64,000 nt of DNA from Roseovarius aestuarii (GCF_019966515.1 NZ_JAIMIB010000014.1:62001-126000); one strand, 5' to 3'; positions 52,919 through 62,275 are shown, counted from the first letter of the stretch. Numbers and translations are program-made. Notes: generated from the letters alone by a model not told the origin.

Positions 52919-53027
52919 TGGTTAATAATACTAAATATTCAGTTTGATTTGCAACGCATTCCCAAACATCGCAACTCAACATATCGTTCACCGACGGCAC
53001 ACCCTGACGCTGCGCGTGGAGGCGAAA

Positions 53028-53966
53028 TTGAGTATCACAACAGCGCCAGCAAGGCCGCAAAACATTCTGCGGGGTGTGACCCTGATCATCGCCGCTGCCT
53101 TCACGATCTCGGTACAGGACGTGGTTTTCAAATTGTTCAGCAATACCTTGTCTCTATGGCAGATATTCACCGTCAGGGCACTGCTGGCGCTACCGCTCTT
53201 TGCTGTTTTGGCGCTTGCCAAGGGTAACCGTGGCGCATTGCGGGGTGCCGTGCAGAAGTGGCCACTGCTGCGCGGCCTGTGCCTGACGCTCACCTTTATG
53301 GCCTTCTATGCCGCCATCCCATTCCTGAGCCTTTCGACAGTCGGCGCAGCGAACTACACCGCACCCATCTTCATCACCTTGCTTTCAGCTTATGTCATCA
53401 GCGAACCGGTAGGGCGCATGGGCTGGATCGCGGTCTTTGTGGGCTTCGTCGGCGTCGTCGTCCTGCTGAAACCCGGCACCGATGCGTTTTCGCCCTGGGC
53501 GCTGCTGCCCATCATTGGCGCGGTCTTCTACGCTCTGGGTCACATCACGACGCGGGTAAAATGCCAGTCCATACCGGTGACAACCATGGCGCTATCGCTG
53601 AACTTAATGATGCTGGCGGCAGGGCTGGGTGCAAGCCTGTTGCTTCTGATCTGGCCGCCTGCCCCCGATCTCGTCAACAGCTATCCCAACATCTTTGGCG
53701 CCTGGTCACCTATCACGCAGGCCGAGTGGCAGGTACTGGTGCTGCTGGCCGGCTTGGCGGTGCTGATCGGCATGGTGCTGGCCGGGGCGTATCAGGCCGC
53801 ACCGCCCGCAACCGTGGCCACGTTCGAATACACCTACCTGATTTTCGTGGTGATGTGGGATCTGACCTTTTTCGCCACCATGCCCAAGGGGTCAACCCTG
53901 CTGGGAATGATCATGATCATCGGCGCGGGCCTGATGGTACTACGTCGCGATGCGCGGTCAGGTTAA
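53028..53966 (+). CDS. DMT-superfamily transporter (EamA domains)
   Basis: The 312-residue inner-membrane protein has ten predicted helices in two EamA repeats (TLIIAAAFTISVQDVVFKLF at the start, ALLPIIGAVFYALGHITTR at the middle). Such proteins usually export small metabolites, though RhaT-like members import. The TTG at 53028 was chosen because GGAGG lies five bases before it; the frame is open upstream to 52944 within the regulator promoter. It is divergent from the LysR gene. Confidence 0.8.
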   Translation: MSITTAPARPQNILRGVTLIIAAAFTISVQDVVFKLFSNTLSLWQIFTVRALLALPLFAVLALAKGNRGALRGAVQKWPLLRGLCLTLTFMAFYAAIPFLSLSTVGAANYTAPIFITLLSAYVISEPVGRMGWIAVFVGFVGVVVLLKPGTDAFSPWALLPIIGAVFYALGHITTRVKCQSIPVTTMALSLNLMMLAAGLGASLLLLIWPPAPDLVNSYPNIFGAWSPITQAEWQVLVLLAGLAVLIGMVLAGAYQAAPPATVATFEYTYLIFVVMWDLTFFATMPKGSTLLGMIMIIGAGLMVLRRDARSG

Positions 53967-53987
53967 CCTGTCGGGTGGAGCCGCTCT

Positions 53988-54980
53988 CTAACCCCGACCG
54001 AATAGCCCCGTCAGCGCACGCTTGACCAATCCGGTGACCGACGGGCGTGCGACCCGATTGAAGGGGAGTGGGCGGCAAACCTCGATCGCGGCCACGCCGA
54101 CGCGCGCCGTTAACGCGCCGTTGACGATACCTTCGCCGAAACGTCTTGAGAGTTTGGACAAGAGACTACCGCCAGCGATAGAACCGATCAGGTCATCGCC
54201 GATCGCAACCGCCCCCGTGGCGACCAGATGGGCCATCACCACCCGGGTCAACCGCCAGCTTCCCAATACGCCGGACCGGCCGCCGTAAATTTCGGCCACG
54301 CGCCGGATCATTCGGATGTTCGACGTCAGCGCGGCGACCACATCCGCCAATGCCAGCGGCACGATTGCGGTGACTGTCGCCACCTGCCGCGCCGCCCCCT
54401 CAACTTCGCGCAACGCGGCCTGATCCAGCGGCACCAGCAACTCGGTCTCGGCCAGCCCCAGCAGGCCGGAGGCATCGAACTGATCAGCGCGGTAGTCGGC
54501 CAGACGCTCGCGGCCCCAGCGGGTTTCTTCGCGTGCCGCATAGAAAGTGGTCAGCCTGTCCGCCACTTGCCGTGCCTTGGCCAAATCCTGCTCCGCCAGC
54601 GCAATCTCCGCGTCTGCCTGCAGTGTGTCGATACGTTTCAGTCGTGAAAACGCAGCCAGTTCGCGCAGCGTGATCGCCAGCATGACCAGCCCAAGCACCG
54701 CCAGAAGTCCGATCACCAACCAGCCCAGAACCGGAGAGCGCGCCAGCAATCCGATGACGAAATCCCAGGCCGCAACCGAAATGACAACGCCCACCAGGGC
54801 CAACAGTGATGACCAGAACCAACGGGTCAGCCGGGATGGACGGCGTGCCGCCAGCACGGCGGCAGTTTGCATGGCCTGCCCCTGAGGCGCAGGTGCCGCA
54901 TCTGGTACCGGCGGAGCCTTGTCAGGGCCTTCTACGGGTGCGGCATCGTCCAGATCGATCAATACGGGACCCTTGGTCAT
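53988..54980 (-). CDS. TIGR01620/YcjF-family membrane protein
   Basis: The 330-residue protein has a proline-rich cytoplasmic N terminus, two strong transmembrane helices (WFWSSLLALVGVVISVAAW and VLGWLVIGLLAVLGLVML, about residues 54-105) and a helical C-terminal DUF697 region. Homologues are the YcjF partner of the YcjX ATPase in the phage-shock/envelope stress network of E. coli. Its start overlaps the stop of the ycjX-like gene by four bases, so both are made together. Biochemical function is not known. Confidence 0.85.
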   Translation of the reverse strand: MTKGPVLIDLDDAAPVEGPDKAPPVPDAAPAPQGQAMQTAAVLAARRPSRLTRWFWSSLLALVGVVISVAAWDFVIGLLARSPVLGWLVIGLLAVLGLVMLAITLRELAAFSRLKRIDTLQADAEIALAEQDLAKARQVADRLTTFYAAREETRWGRERLADYRADQFDASGLLGLAETELLVPLDQAALREVEGAARQVATVTAIVPLALADVVAALTSNIRMIRRVAEIYGGRSGVLGSWRLTRVVMAHLVATGAVAIGDDLIGSIAGGSLLSKLSRRFGEGIVNGALTARVGVAAIEVCRPLPFNRVARPSVTGLVKRALTGLFGRG

Positions 54981-56392
54981 AGCCTGTCTCCCAGCAAAAA
55001 TTGCGCCGCCCGATCGAGCCGGATATGCGGCGGCCCCTCGCCCGGTTTCAGCGACAGTGGCGCGGGCGCGAACTGCATTGCCTGAAAGTCACCATCTAGC
55101 CAAGCCTCAGCCCCGTTGCGCGCCGCCGAAAGCAGTCGCTGTGGATCTTCCGGCAGATCACGCGCATAGAACGCCGCTTGCTTGCCAGTGCTCAATAACC
55201 TCCCACGAACACAGGGTAACTCGGCGCCGTCGTGGCTGATCTGTTCCTCAACGGTAGCTCTGAGCGCGGCAAGGGCCACTGCCTGCGTCTCTGCCCCGGC
55301 GAAATCGGCACGATCTCGGGCATCGCGCGTCAGGGCCTGCATGAGGGCGGCCAGGCGATCATGCTGACTGTGGTGCAGATGATCGGCCTTCGTCGCCGCA
55401 AAAAGAATCTTCTCGACCCGCCGACCCATCAACAAGCGCGTCAGAAAGGCGTTCTGCCCGGGCCGGAACGCGCCCAGAATATCGGCCATCGCAAGGCGCA
55501 GGTCCTCGACGGCCTGTGGACCCTTTCGTATCGCTCCCAAAGCATCAACCAGTACGACCTGCCTGTCGATGCGCGCGAAGTGGTCGCGGAAGAACGGCTT
55601 CACAACCTGCGCTTTATACGCCTCGAAACGACGCTCCATCTCGCACCAGAGCGATTTACGATGCGGTCGATCATGTGGTGGCAACGGCGCAAAAGTAAGC
55701 GCCGGAGAGCCCGCCAGATCGCCGGGCAACAAGAAACGGCCGGGCGTGCAGTCATAGAACCCTGCATCACGCGCTGCATGCAGATAGGTGGTAAAGCTTT
55801 CGGCCAGCGACTTCGCCACCGTCTCATCCAGTTTGGCATTTACCTCTGCTGCATTTGATGCCGCCAGATATGCCGCTGCCTCAGGACGCCCGGCGATACG
55901 GGCCAGCGCCTCACTGGCCCAGGTGGCATAGCTTTTGTTCAGCAGCGCGAGGTCCAACAGCCACTCACCGGGATAATCGACGATATCCAGATGTACCGTT
56001 TGCGCGCCACGCAGCCCACTCAGCAATCCGCCAGGCTGCACCCGAAGCGACAGGCGAAGCTCCGACACCGCGCGGGTACTGTCGGGCCAATGCGGTGTGT
56101 CGGCGGTAAGCGCGGCCAGATGCGTCTCATAGTCAAAGCGCGGCACCGCATAATCGGGCTGCGGCTGCAAAAAAGCCGCCTGAATACGCCCGTCGCCGGC
56201 CGCCAGCAGCGCAGGCATCCGGGCGCGATCCATCAGATTGGCGACCAGCGAAGTGATGAACACGGTCTTGCCCGACCGCGCAAGGCCCGTCACGCCCAAC
56301 CGGATCACCGGCTCGAACAAGGTTTCTGAAATCGTATCACTGACGCTTTCAATCCCGCGCGTCACGCCATCTGCGATGGATGTAATGACCAA
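54977..56392 (-). CDS. YcjX-family P-loop NTPase
   Basis: The 471-residue protein has Walker A GLARSGKT at 36-43, [16 protein letters not shown] in the switch region and a late [17 protein letters not shown], a TKAD-type guanine-specificity motif. These features define YcjX/DUF463 proteins, GTPase-like stress proteins associated with the cytoplasmic membrane. It is paired with the YcjF-like gene and is divergent from truA. Confidence 0.88.
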   Translation of the reverse strand: MVITSIADGVTRGIESVSDTISETLFEPVIRLGVTGLARSGKTVFITSLVANLMDRARMPALLAAGDGRIQAAFLQPQPDYAVPRFDYETHLAALTADTPHWPDSTRAVSELRLSLRVQPGGLLSGLRGAQTVHLDIVDYPGEWLLDLALLNKSYATWASEALARIAGRPEAAAYLAASNAAEVNAKLDETVAKSLAESFTTYLHAARDAGFYDCTPGRFLLPGDLAGSPALTFAPLPPHDRPHRKSLWCEMERRFEAYKAQVVKPFFRDHFARIDRQVVLVDALGAIRKGPQAVEDLRLAMADILGAFRPGQNAFLTRLLMGRRVEKILFAATKADHLHHSQHDRLAALMQALTRDARDRADFAGAETQAVALAALRATVEEQISHDGAELPCVRGRLLSTGKQAAFYARDLPEDPQRLLSAARNGAEAWLDGDFQAMQFAPAPLSLKPGEGPPHIRLDRAAQFLLGDRL

Positions 56393-56505
56393 ACTATCTG
56401 CCCTTTCAGCCCTGGTGCTTCCAAGATAGCTATGCCCCTGCCCAGTTGCCAGAGGGGAGGTTTGGGGGATTGTTCCCCTGCCCGCCCCGGTTTATGTGGC
56501 ATCTC

Positions 56506-57273
56506 ATGCCCAGATACGCCCTGAAAATCGAATATCACGGCGCGCCCTTCGCCGGCTGGCAACGCCAAGCGGATCAATCCACGGTACAGGGCGCGATCGA
56601 AGCAGCACTGGATCGCATAGAACCCGGCCCCCACACGATTGCCGCCGCTGGCCGCACCGATGCGGGCGTGCATGCGCTGGCACAAGTGGCTCATTGCGAC
56701 ATGACCAAGGACTGGGACCCGTTTCGGCTGTCGGAGGCGCTGAATTATCATCTCAAGCCCTATCCCGTTGCGATTTTGTCCTGCGCCCGTGTCGCCGAGG
56801 ACTGGCACGCGCGGTTTTCAGCGCTGGATCGGCGGTACTTCTTCCGGCTGCTGACGCGTCGCGCGCCAGCAACCCACGCGGCCGGGCTGGTGTGGCAGGT
56901 TGCGCATCGCCTGAACGTCGAGGCCATGCGTGAGGGTGCGGCTCATTTGCTGGGCAAGCACGATTTCACCACCTTCCGATCCTCCATCTGCCAGGCGGCC
57001 AGCCCGGTTAAAACCCTCGATACGCTCGAGATTGACGCCGTAGACACCCAAGGCGGCCCCGAGATACATTTTCACCTGCGCGCCCGTTCGTTCCTGCACA
57101 ACCAGGTACGCAGCTTCGTGGGTTCGCTGGAACGCGTGGGCAGCGGCGCTTGGGCTCCAGAGGACATCAGGACAGCGCTGGAGGCCCGTAACCGCGCCGC
57201 CTGCGGCCCTGTGTGCCCGCCACATGGGCTATACCTGGCAGGCGTCACCTATCCGGATGACACCTTCGCATGA
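56506..57273 (+). CDS. truA: tRNA pseudouridine(38-40) synthase TruA
   Basis: The 255-residue protein starts [20 protein letters not shown] and has the catalytic D52 in [15 protein letters not shown], and later [17 protein letters not shown] and [15 protein letters not shown]. It modifies uridines 38-40 in the anticodon arm of many tRNAs. The ATG at 56506 was chosen on family length; the frame is open to 56446. A tRNA gene follows 47 bp downstream on the same strand. Confidence 0.94.
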   Translation: MPRYALKIEYHGAPFAGWQRQADQSTVQGAIEAALDRIEPGPHTIAAAGRTDAGVHALAQVAHCDMTKDWDPFRLSEALNYHLKPYPVAILSCARVAEDWHARFSALDRRYFFRLLTRRAPATHAAGLVWQVAHRLNVEAMREGAAHLLGKHDFTTFRSSICQAASPVKTLDTLEIDAVDTQGGPEIHFHLRARSFLHNQVRSFVGSLERVGSGAWAPEDIRTALEARNRAACGPVCPPHGLYLAGVTYPDDTFA

Positions 57274-57320
57274 TTTGGCTTTGATCTTGCGTGAAACGCG
57301 CGCTAAAGCTGCACCCGCGT

Positions 57321-57397
57321 GGTCCCGTAGCTCAACTGGATAGAGCAGCTGACTTCTAATCAGCAGGTTGAGGGTTCGAGTCCTTCCGGGATCGCCA
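57321..57397 (+). tRNA. tRNA-Arg (anticodon TCT)
   Basis: The sequence folds into a full cloverleaf: acceptor GGTCCCG with CGGGATC (one G-T pair), D-arm AGCTCAACTGGATAGAGC, anticodon stem GCTGA/TCAGC with loop CTTCTAA (anticodon TCT, reading AGA) and T-arm GAGGGTTCGAGTCCTTC. CCA is encoded at 57395-57397. Confidence 0.95.
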
Positions 57398-58250
57398 TTT
57401 AATTTAATTAAATCAATATTATACGTAAGGCCGGTGAGAGTTATGAAATTCTCAAGCATTACAGCTTTCACATAGCTTCCACGTGCCTAATGTATATTAG
57501 GCTATAAGTTTCGGAAACTGGCCAAGATTTTTCGCGTACCGCATGAACCAAGAACAGCTTGATAACAAAAGCGCTCGTTCCTTCGCTCAATGATCACTTG
57601 CTGCACCAACAACACGTTTTTTTTCAACAGAATGGGGCGGAAAGTGTGAATTCGCTGCATCCGCGAAAGCAATCCCACCAAACTGCAAAAGCGGCCATTC
57701 ACAGGTCTGAGACAGGTTTTCTTTTGCGGCGGCTAGCACAGAGGTCGGCAATGCGCAGATAGTGTACTTTGCAAAGTCACGCGAACAGCTCACAGGAGGC
57801 ATTCATCGGGTCATGCCACGCCGCAGCGCAACTTTCGCATTCCTGCCGTTCGTGCATCCTGCAGCATTTTCGAAAGGTGAGCGGCCGGGTCGCGGACTTT
57901 GCCGCCGCCGCCCTTTTGGGTGTTTGCTGACGCAGCATGTGCTCGCAGGTGCGGCACACTCAGCTCTGCGTTGCAGCCAATTTCGTCAGACCGGTCATTC
58001 AAAGCCAGTCTGAGGCGCGAAATTCAAACCCCCCTTTCGCTGAAACCGGGATCGGCTTTAAAAGAGCGGACAAAATTGACCATGAGAATGCACAGAAGAT
58101 TGACAGCTTTCTGGCCCACAGCGTCGATCAATGACCTTTAAGCCATTCCAAATTTTCCAGAGTTGGTGCAGCAAATGAAATCGAACAATCTGAATAGGTC
58201 GGTGGCCCTTTTTGATGGGCCACCGTTTAGTTGGTTTTTATGCTTGTTGA
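57398..58250. other. Gene-poor 850-bp stretch after tRNA-Arg
   Basis: No convincing gene is present. The first 200 bp are AT-rich (TTTAATTTAATTAAATC right after the tRNA). The middle part has open frames on both strands with arginine- and serine-rich, non-protein-like translations. A stretch around 57690-57760 (CGGCCATTCACAGGTCTGAG) looks like degenerate sequence that recurs in intergenic spaces of related bacteria, but I cannot classify it. Confidence 0.4.
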
Positions 58251-58634
58251 TCAAGCCGCCGACGCTGATCTCACGCTTGTCTCCTGGTCTGGTTGGCTGA
58301 CTGCCACCACAAGGAATACCGCGCCAGATAACGCCCAGTAATATGCGGCATCAAGCCCGGCAAACCCGAATACAAAGGGGGCGAGGGCAAACCCGACAGC
58401 GGCTACAAAGTCAATGGCGAGATGTATCTTGAAGGGCACCATCGGAACGGCGCTATATGCATAACCGGTGAGCATACTGTAGCTGATTACGACGATACCT
58501 GCGACGATCGAAAGCCAAAACGCGATTGGCGAGGATGTGCCTATACCTAAGACAAACGGAAAGATGATGAGGCCCGCAGCCGCCGCATAGTCTACGAGGC
58601 CATGCATCTTGGGTGTGAGAAAGCGGATGTTCAT
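58251..58634 (-). CDS. SPW-type small membrane protein
   Basis: The 127-residue protein has four hydrophobic helices (LVDYAAAAGLIIFPFVLGI, SIVAGIVVISYSMLTGY, LAIDFVAAVGFALAPFVFGF and AYYWALSGAVFLVVAVS) separated by short loops, the pattern of SPW/DUF-type inner-membrane proteins. No catalytic motif is seen. It follows the cytochrome P460 gene on the same strand after 160 bp with its own GGAGAC ribosome binding site. It could belong to the same unit, but no box of the type found upstream of the haem genes precedes it. Confidence 0.7.
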   Translation of the reverse strand: MNIRFLTPKMHGLVDYAAAAGLIIFPFVLGIGTSSPIAFWLSIVAGIVVISYSMLTGYAYSAVPMVPFKIHLAIDFVAAVGFALAPFVFGFAGLDAAYYWALSGAVFLVVAVSQPDQETSVRSASAA

Positions 58635-58794
58635 TTTTGTCTCCTTTGCTGTTTACATGTCGGATTTGAGTCTGTTGACTTATTTTCCTTAAAAATAGTG
58701 CCTTGCAGGCATTCAACTGCTCGAACTTTATGCCTCCATGAGTTGAACTTGCCGTCGACTGTGCCGATGCTGCGCTGTCAAAAGCACCTTCTTT

Positions 58795-59439
58795 CTAGTT
58801 TCCGCCCTTGGCTGCACGCAGCACCGGGTAGAACTGTGTAAAGACAAAGTCTTCTGCGGCAGACGCTTCGTGGCAGGCATTGCAGGCCTCGGCCGGTTGC
58901 CTGACGGCGGTCTCGGCGTAGGGCTCTGCGTGGTGCCCGAAAGTGTAGTAGGCCCAGTTCCCGGGCTCGTCCGGATATAGCTCTTCGCTTTTGATGGTGA
59001 TTTCAAATCCGGAAAACTCACCCATGAAATAGCCTGTGCCGCTGATTTCGTCGGTCGAGCCGTCTTCATTGGCGCCGTCGGGCGCACGCACAAGTGTAAG
59101 TTCCTTGGCGAGCACGGTACCCTCGCGGAATTCACCCGTTTCTTTGTAGTGGGACCAGCTCACCGGGTCGATATAAACCATGTGGTGCTCGGGAAATGGC
59201 GCTTCGCCGCCGTTCAGCGCGTTGGGTGTGACCAAAGAACCGACAAAGGGCCATTCACGCCATATTTTGCCACGCGGGAGTTTGAGCATTTTGTCATCGG
59301 TAAACTCCGGCTGATATGACGCGTCCTGTGCCACCGCCGGGGCGATATTGATGGAAAGCGCAGCAAGACCCACAACAATCGAAATGGGTGCCACGATTGT
59401 AAGTAGCTTGGAGTTCAGCGAAGTTTTTCTTAGGAACAT
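58795..59439 (-). CDS. Periplasmic cytochrome P460-family haem protein
   Basis: The 214-residue protein has a signal peptide ending PAVAQD (cut at about 37/38) and a single c-type haem site CNACH at 186-190. The core matches cytochrome P460: WREWPFVGSLVTPNALNGG, EHHMVYIDPVSW, EGTVLAKELTL with K112 at the place of the lysine that cross-links to haem in the Nitrosomonas enzyme, and FVFTQFYPVLRAAKG at the end. Cytochromes P460 oxidise hydroxylamine or handle NO in the periplasm. A 32-bp box lies 94-125 bp upstream of the start, shared with ALA synthase and the haemoglobin gene. Confidence 0.9.
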   Translation of the reverse strand: MFLRKTSLNSKLLTIVAPISIVVGLAALSINIAPAVAQDASYQPEFTDDKMLKLPRGKIWREWPFVGSLVTPNALNGGEAPFPEHHMVYIDPVSWSHYKETGEFREGTVLAKELTLVRAPDGANEDGSTDEISGTGYFMGEFSGFEITIKSEELYPDEPGNWAYYTFGHHAEPYAETAVRQPAEACNACHEASAAEDFVFTQFYPVLRAAKGGN

Positions 59440-59532
59440 GATTTTTCTCCAGTGTTGCGGCAACCTCGAAGATCGCCCGCAATCTTTGCCATTTGAATTC
59501 TAATGCATTAATTTTGCGGGAAAAATTCGCGA

Positions 59533-59564
59533 CCGTCCAATACCGATGACTTATCGTTCAATGC
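59533..59564 (-). promoter_or_regulatory. Shared 32-bp regulatory box 1 (cytochrome P460)
   Basis: On the + strand the box reads CCGTCCAATACCGATG, AC, TTATCGTTCAATGC. It matches box 2 at 30 of 32 positions and box 3 at 28 of 32. Inside is the inverted repeat CGAT-N5-ATCG, flanked by two CAAT elements, a layout suited to a LysR-type dimer pair. It lies 94-125 bp before the start codon of the cytochrome P460 gene, where LysR activators usually bind. Confidence 0.75.
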
Positions 59565-59759
59565 TCAGGGAACAGGGTAAATGACGACGAGACCCGGCCC
59601 GAGACCTCAAATAACCCTGCGGGCTGGATTCACGCAAACCTGACAGATGGCCCGGTACACCGTGCCGGTCCATGAGCGGACAGCGCGGCTCTACCTGAGG
59701 CGGTTCGCCCGCTGAATTGCGCTTTGGGTTGAAAGCTGCAGAACTGAAAAATGGCCCCA

Positions 59760-59796
59760 TTCCCCCGATCTTGAAGTTCTTGGGGGAAAGTTTTTT
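59760..59796 (+). terminator. Terminator-like hairpin with T-run on the + strand
   Basis: TTCCCCC at 59760-59766 pairs with GGGGGAA at 59782-59788, then six T residues at 59791-59796. The T-run is on the + strand, yet both flanking genes are leftward, so it would end a rightward transcript, such as a small RNA, or act weakly for ALA synthase from the other side. Confidence 0.4.
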
Positions 59797-59863
59797 CGGC
59801 TCTTGTAGTGACCGTCTTCTATCGGATCAAATCTGGAAACCCGACATGCTGATTTGAAGACCG

Positions 59864-61075
59864 TTATGCCGCGCGTCGCAGAGAATAGCGTGCCCAGACA
59901 GCGACAAGCGCGTCTACCAAGTGATCGATATCCTCGTCGCTATGCACGGGTGAAGGCGTAATCCGAAGCCTCTCGGTTCCGCAAGGAACAGTCGGATAGT
60001 TTATTGGCTGCAGGTAAATCGAGTATTCGGTCATCAGGGTTTCGCTGATTTCACGGCATCGAACCGGATCGCCGACCATCAGGGGCAAAATATGGGATTC
60101 AGACTGCATTAACGGCAAACCTGCTGCAGCCATAAGGTGCTTCAACTTTTGCACTCTTTCTTGTTGCAGTTCTCGCAGGGCATCGTTGTCACGCACGATC
60201 CGGATGCTGGCATATGCGGCAGCCGAGATGCAAGGCGGCAGCGACGTGGTGAAAATAAAGCCTGACCCGTTTGAACGCACGAAATCAACCAGCTCGGCCG
60301 AGGCTGAGATATATCCGCCCAGGGTGCCGAAGGCTTTGGCCAGCGTTCCCTGAATAACGTCTACGCGGTGCATAACACCATCGCGCGCTGCAACGCCGGC
60401 ACCCTGCGGCCCATACAGACCAACAGCGTGTACCTCATCCAGATAGGTTAGTGCATGATGATGTTTTGCGACGTCACAAATTTTGCGGATCGGTGCGAAG
60501 TCACCGTCCATCGAATAGACCGATTCAAAGACCACCAGTTTGGCCCGATCCGGTGCGACCCGGCTCATCTTTCGATGCAGGTCATTGGGGTCATTATGCC
60601 GGAAGATGTGTTTTTCGGCGCGGCTGTGGCGGATGCCCTCGATCATCGAGGCGTGGTTCTGCTCATCAGAAAAGACCACACAATCCGGCAGACGTGAGGC
60701 CAGGGTCGACAGGGCCGTCATATTGGCCACGTAGCCCGAGGTAAACAGAAGCGCCGCCTGTTTATCGTGCAGATCGGCCAGTTCGGATTCCAGACGGACG
60801 TGATTATGGTTGGTGCCCGAGATGTTGCGGGTGCCACCAGCGCCGACACCGGTATCGCGCAGGATCCTGTGGGCAGCAGACACGACCTCCTGATTTTGCC
60901 CCATTCCGAGATAATCGTTTGAACACCATACGGTTACCCGCTGATCGGAACTGACGCCGTGATGGGTTGCTTCGGGGTAACGTCCGGCCCGACGTTCGAG
61001 ATCGGCAAAGGTTCGGTAGCGACCCTCGTTGTGAAGCTTCTGTAATTCATCTGAAAAATATTGCCGATAATCCAT
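59864..61075 (-). CDS. hemA: 5-aminolevulinate synthase
   Basis: The 403-residue PLP enzyme of the alpha-oxoamine synthase family condenses glycine with succinyl-CoA to 5-aminolevulinate, the first step of haem synthesis in alphaproteobacteria. It has [32 protein letters not shown] and the Schiff-base K247 in [13 protein letters not shown], with the length of Rhodobacter HemA. GGAGG precedes the ATG. It sits between haem-protein genes and has the same upstream box as they do, so it is probably an isozyme tuned to this cassette; whether another hemA exists elsewhere cannot be seen here. Confidence 0.95.
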   Translation of the reverse strand: MDYRQYFSDELQKLHNEGRYRTFADLERRAGRYPEATHHGVSSDQRVTVWCSNDYLGMGQNQEVVSAAHRILRDTGVGAGGTRNISGTNHNHVRLESELADLHDKQAALLFTSGYVANMTALSTLASRLPDCVVFSDEQNHASMIEGIRHSRAEKHIFRHNDPNDLHRKMSRVAPDRAKLVVFESVYSMDGDFAPIRKICDVAKHHHALTYLDEVHAVGLYGPQGAGVAARDGVMHRVDVIQGTLAKAFGTLGGYISASAELVDFVRSNGSGFIFTTSLPPCISAAAYASIRIVRDNDALRELQQERVQKLKHLMAAAGLPLMQSESHILPLMVGDPVRCREISETLMTEYSIYLQPINYPTVPCGTERLRITPSPVHSDEDIDHLVDALVAVWARYSLRRAA

Positions 61076-61140
61076 GTCTGGCCTCCACCCGTGAAAATGT
61101 CTGTGTTGATCAATTGTGATTGTGGAAGGGGAATTTTCCG

Positions 61141-61172
61141 CCGTCCAATACCGATGTTTTATCGTTCAATGC
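61141..61172 (-). promoter_or_regulatory. Shared 32-bp regulatory box 2 (ALA synthase)
   Basis: On the + strand the box reads CCGTCCAATACCGATG, TT, TTATCGTTCAATGC and differs from box 1 at two positions only. It lies 66-97 bp before the ALA synthase start codon. Its right half overlaps the last codons and the stop of the DUF488 gene. The inner CGAT-N5-ATCG repeat is perfect. Confidence 0.75.
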
Positions 61173-61569
61173 ACGCTGCACAGTTTGATCGCTGACAGGA
61201 GACATTGATCGCGAGGAGTGGTTTCATGATTGTCAGGTATTCGGCGAGTGCAATCGCCTGATTGTGAGCGGTATCTCGGGCCGAATAAAGCAGCGTCACA
61301 GGCCCTGTGCCCGATTGCAGCATAATCGCGTTTACGAGGCCGGAACGATTTTCCAATTCCACATGGTATCGCGATCTGAACTCGGTCCAGCGGGACGCGT
61401 CGTGATTGAACCATTGTCGCAATTCGGTGCTGGGGCCGATGTCTTTCATCCACTCGTCGATCATCGCAGCCTGCCTGGATATTCCGCGTGGCCAGATCCG
61501 ATCGACGAGCAAGCGGTACCCGTCGGCCGGATCTGGTTGCTGGTAAATGCGCTTAACGAAAAAGCACAT
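61159..61569 (-). CDS. DUF488 family protein
   Basis: The 136-residue protein has the DUF488 pattern [20 protein letters not shown], then [25 protein letters not shown] and [20 protein letters not shown]. Members are small cytoplasmic proteins of unknown function, often near haem- or stress-related genes. It starts 29 bp after the truncated haemoglobin gene and is likely on the same message. Its C terminus [12 protein letters not shown] has three cysteines, and the final codons coincide with regulatory box 2 for ALA synthase. Confidence 0.82.
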   Translation of the reverse strand: MCFFVKRIYQQPDPADGYRLLVDRIWPRGISRQAAMIDEWMKDIGPSTELRQWFNHDASRWTEFRSRYHVELENRSGLVNAIMLQSGTGPVTLLYSARDTAHNQAIALAEYLTIMKPLLAINVSCQRSNCAACIER

Positions 61570-61598
61570 ACTCGCCACCCTGTGTTCTGAGGCCGAAG

Positions 61599-62069
61599 TC
61601 ACTCATCTTCAACTTCTACGATGTCGGGCCGCAGGCTGGCGATGATCGCCATCAGTTCTTCCTGTTCCTGTTCCGGCACGTTGAATGAGTTGAGCGTGTC
61701 GGAAAGATGCCCCGCCACGATGTCGAACTCGCTGGCCGTGATACCCAGACCGCCATGCACCACATCCGCCGGACGGCTGATTACCTTGCACGGACCGCCG
61801 GTGGCGATGCAAACAAGGTTCTTGTTCTTTTGCCGAAACGACGCCCGGGTGTCATCGCCCATGCCAAAGAAGCGTTTTCCGACGACCTCATCCTCAAAAA
61901 GCTTACCCGCGAAGTCGTCCACAACCGCGGAGATGGCGTCATAACCGCCGAGGCGTTCGTAGAGCGATCTATCCTGAGCCACAGCGGGCAGAGGCGTGGT
62001 AAGTGTGAACATAAACAGCGAAAGCCCTGCGAAAGCGGAGCTAAGAAAAGAAGATTTTCGATACATCAT
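61599..62069 (-). CDS. Secreted group I truncated haemoglobin
   Basis: The 156-residue protein begins with a Sec signal peptide (FAGLSLFMFTLTTPLPAVAQ, cut at about 31/32). The mature part is a truncated globin: LYERLGGYDAISAVVDDF, FRQKNKNLVCIATGGP and the proximal H105 in VVHGGLGITASEF. Two extra cysteines (C87, C94) lie near the haem pocket. Most truncated globins are cytoplasmic; export points to a periplasmic role in binding NO, O2 or a related ligand. The ATG at 62069 follows GAGGGAA. It is divergent from the LysR gene across a region with box 3. Confidence 0.87.
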   Translation of the reverse strand: MMYRKSSFLSSAFAGLSLFMFTLTTPLPAVAQDRSLYERLGGYDAISAVVDDFAGKLFEDEVVGKRFFGMGDDTRASFRQKNKNLVCIATGGPCKVISRPADVVHGGLGITASEFDIVAGHLSDTLNSFNVPEQEQEELMAIIASLRPDIVEVEDE

Positions 62070-62218
62070 GGTAATTCCCTCATTGTTTGAATGCTGATCT
62101 GGTCGCGCCATTCCAGACCTGTGACAGGCCGGTTCTGACCAAGTAAATCGGAACGGCTGGGATAAAGTTCTCAGCGCGGTTTTAACGGTCTGATATAAGT
62201 AGCGAGCGAGAACGGAAG

Positions 62219-62250
62219 CTGTCCAATGCCGATGAATTATGGTTCAATGC
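62219..62250 (-). promoter_or_regulatory. Shared 32-bp regulatory box 3 (haemoglobin/LysR divergent promoter)
   Basis: On the + strand the box reads CTGTCCAATGCCGATG, AA, TTATGGTTCAATGC, 28 of 32 identical to box 1; the right arm of the inner repeat is changed (ATGG). It is 150-181 bp before the haemoglobin start and ends 25 bp before the LysR start, so it could both activate the haemoglobin gene and let the regulator repress itself. Confidence 0.72.
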
Positions 62251-62275
62251 ACAATACACAGTGGGGGTTAGGAAT

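Larger units (their letters stand above)
59440..59863. other. Control region of cytochrome P460 and spacer after ALA synthase
   Basis: This 424-bp gap contains the box at 59533-59564 and, further right, a hairpin with a T-run on the + strand at 59760-59796. No protein gene is visible. The inverted repeat GGCCCGGT / GCCGGTCC near 59649-59671 and the terminator-like stem suggest that a short + strand transcript might exist, but no promoter could be assigned. Confidence 0.4.

Noticed and set aside
57229..57471. An 80-codon reverse frame across the tRNA-Arg gene
   Set aside because: Its middle part (GRTRTLNLLIRSQ) is the antisense translation of the tRNA, a known type of false gene.
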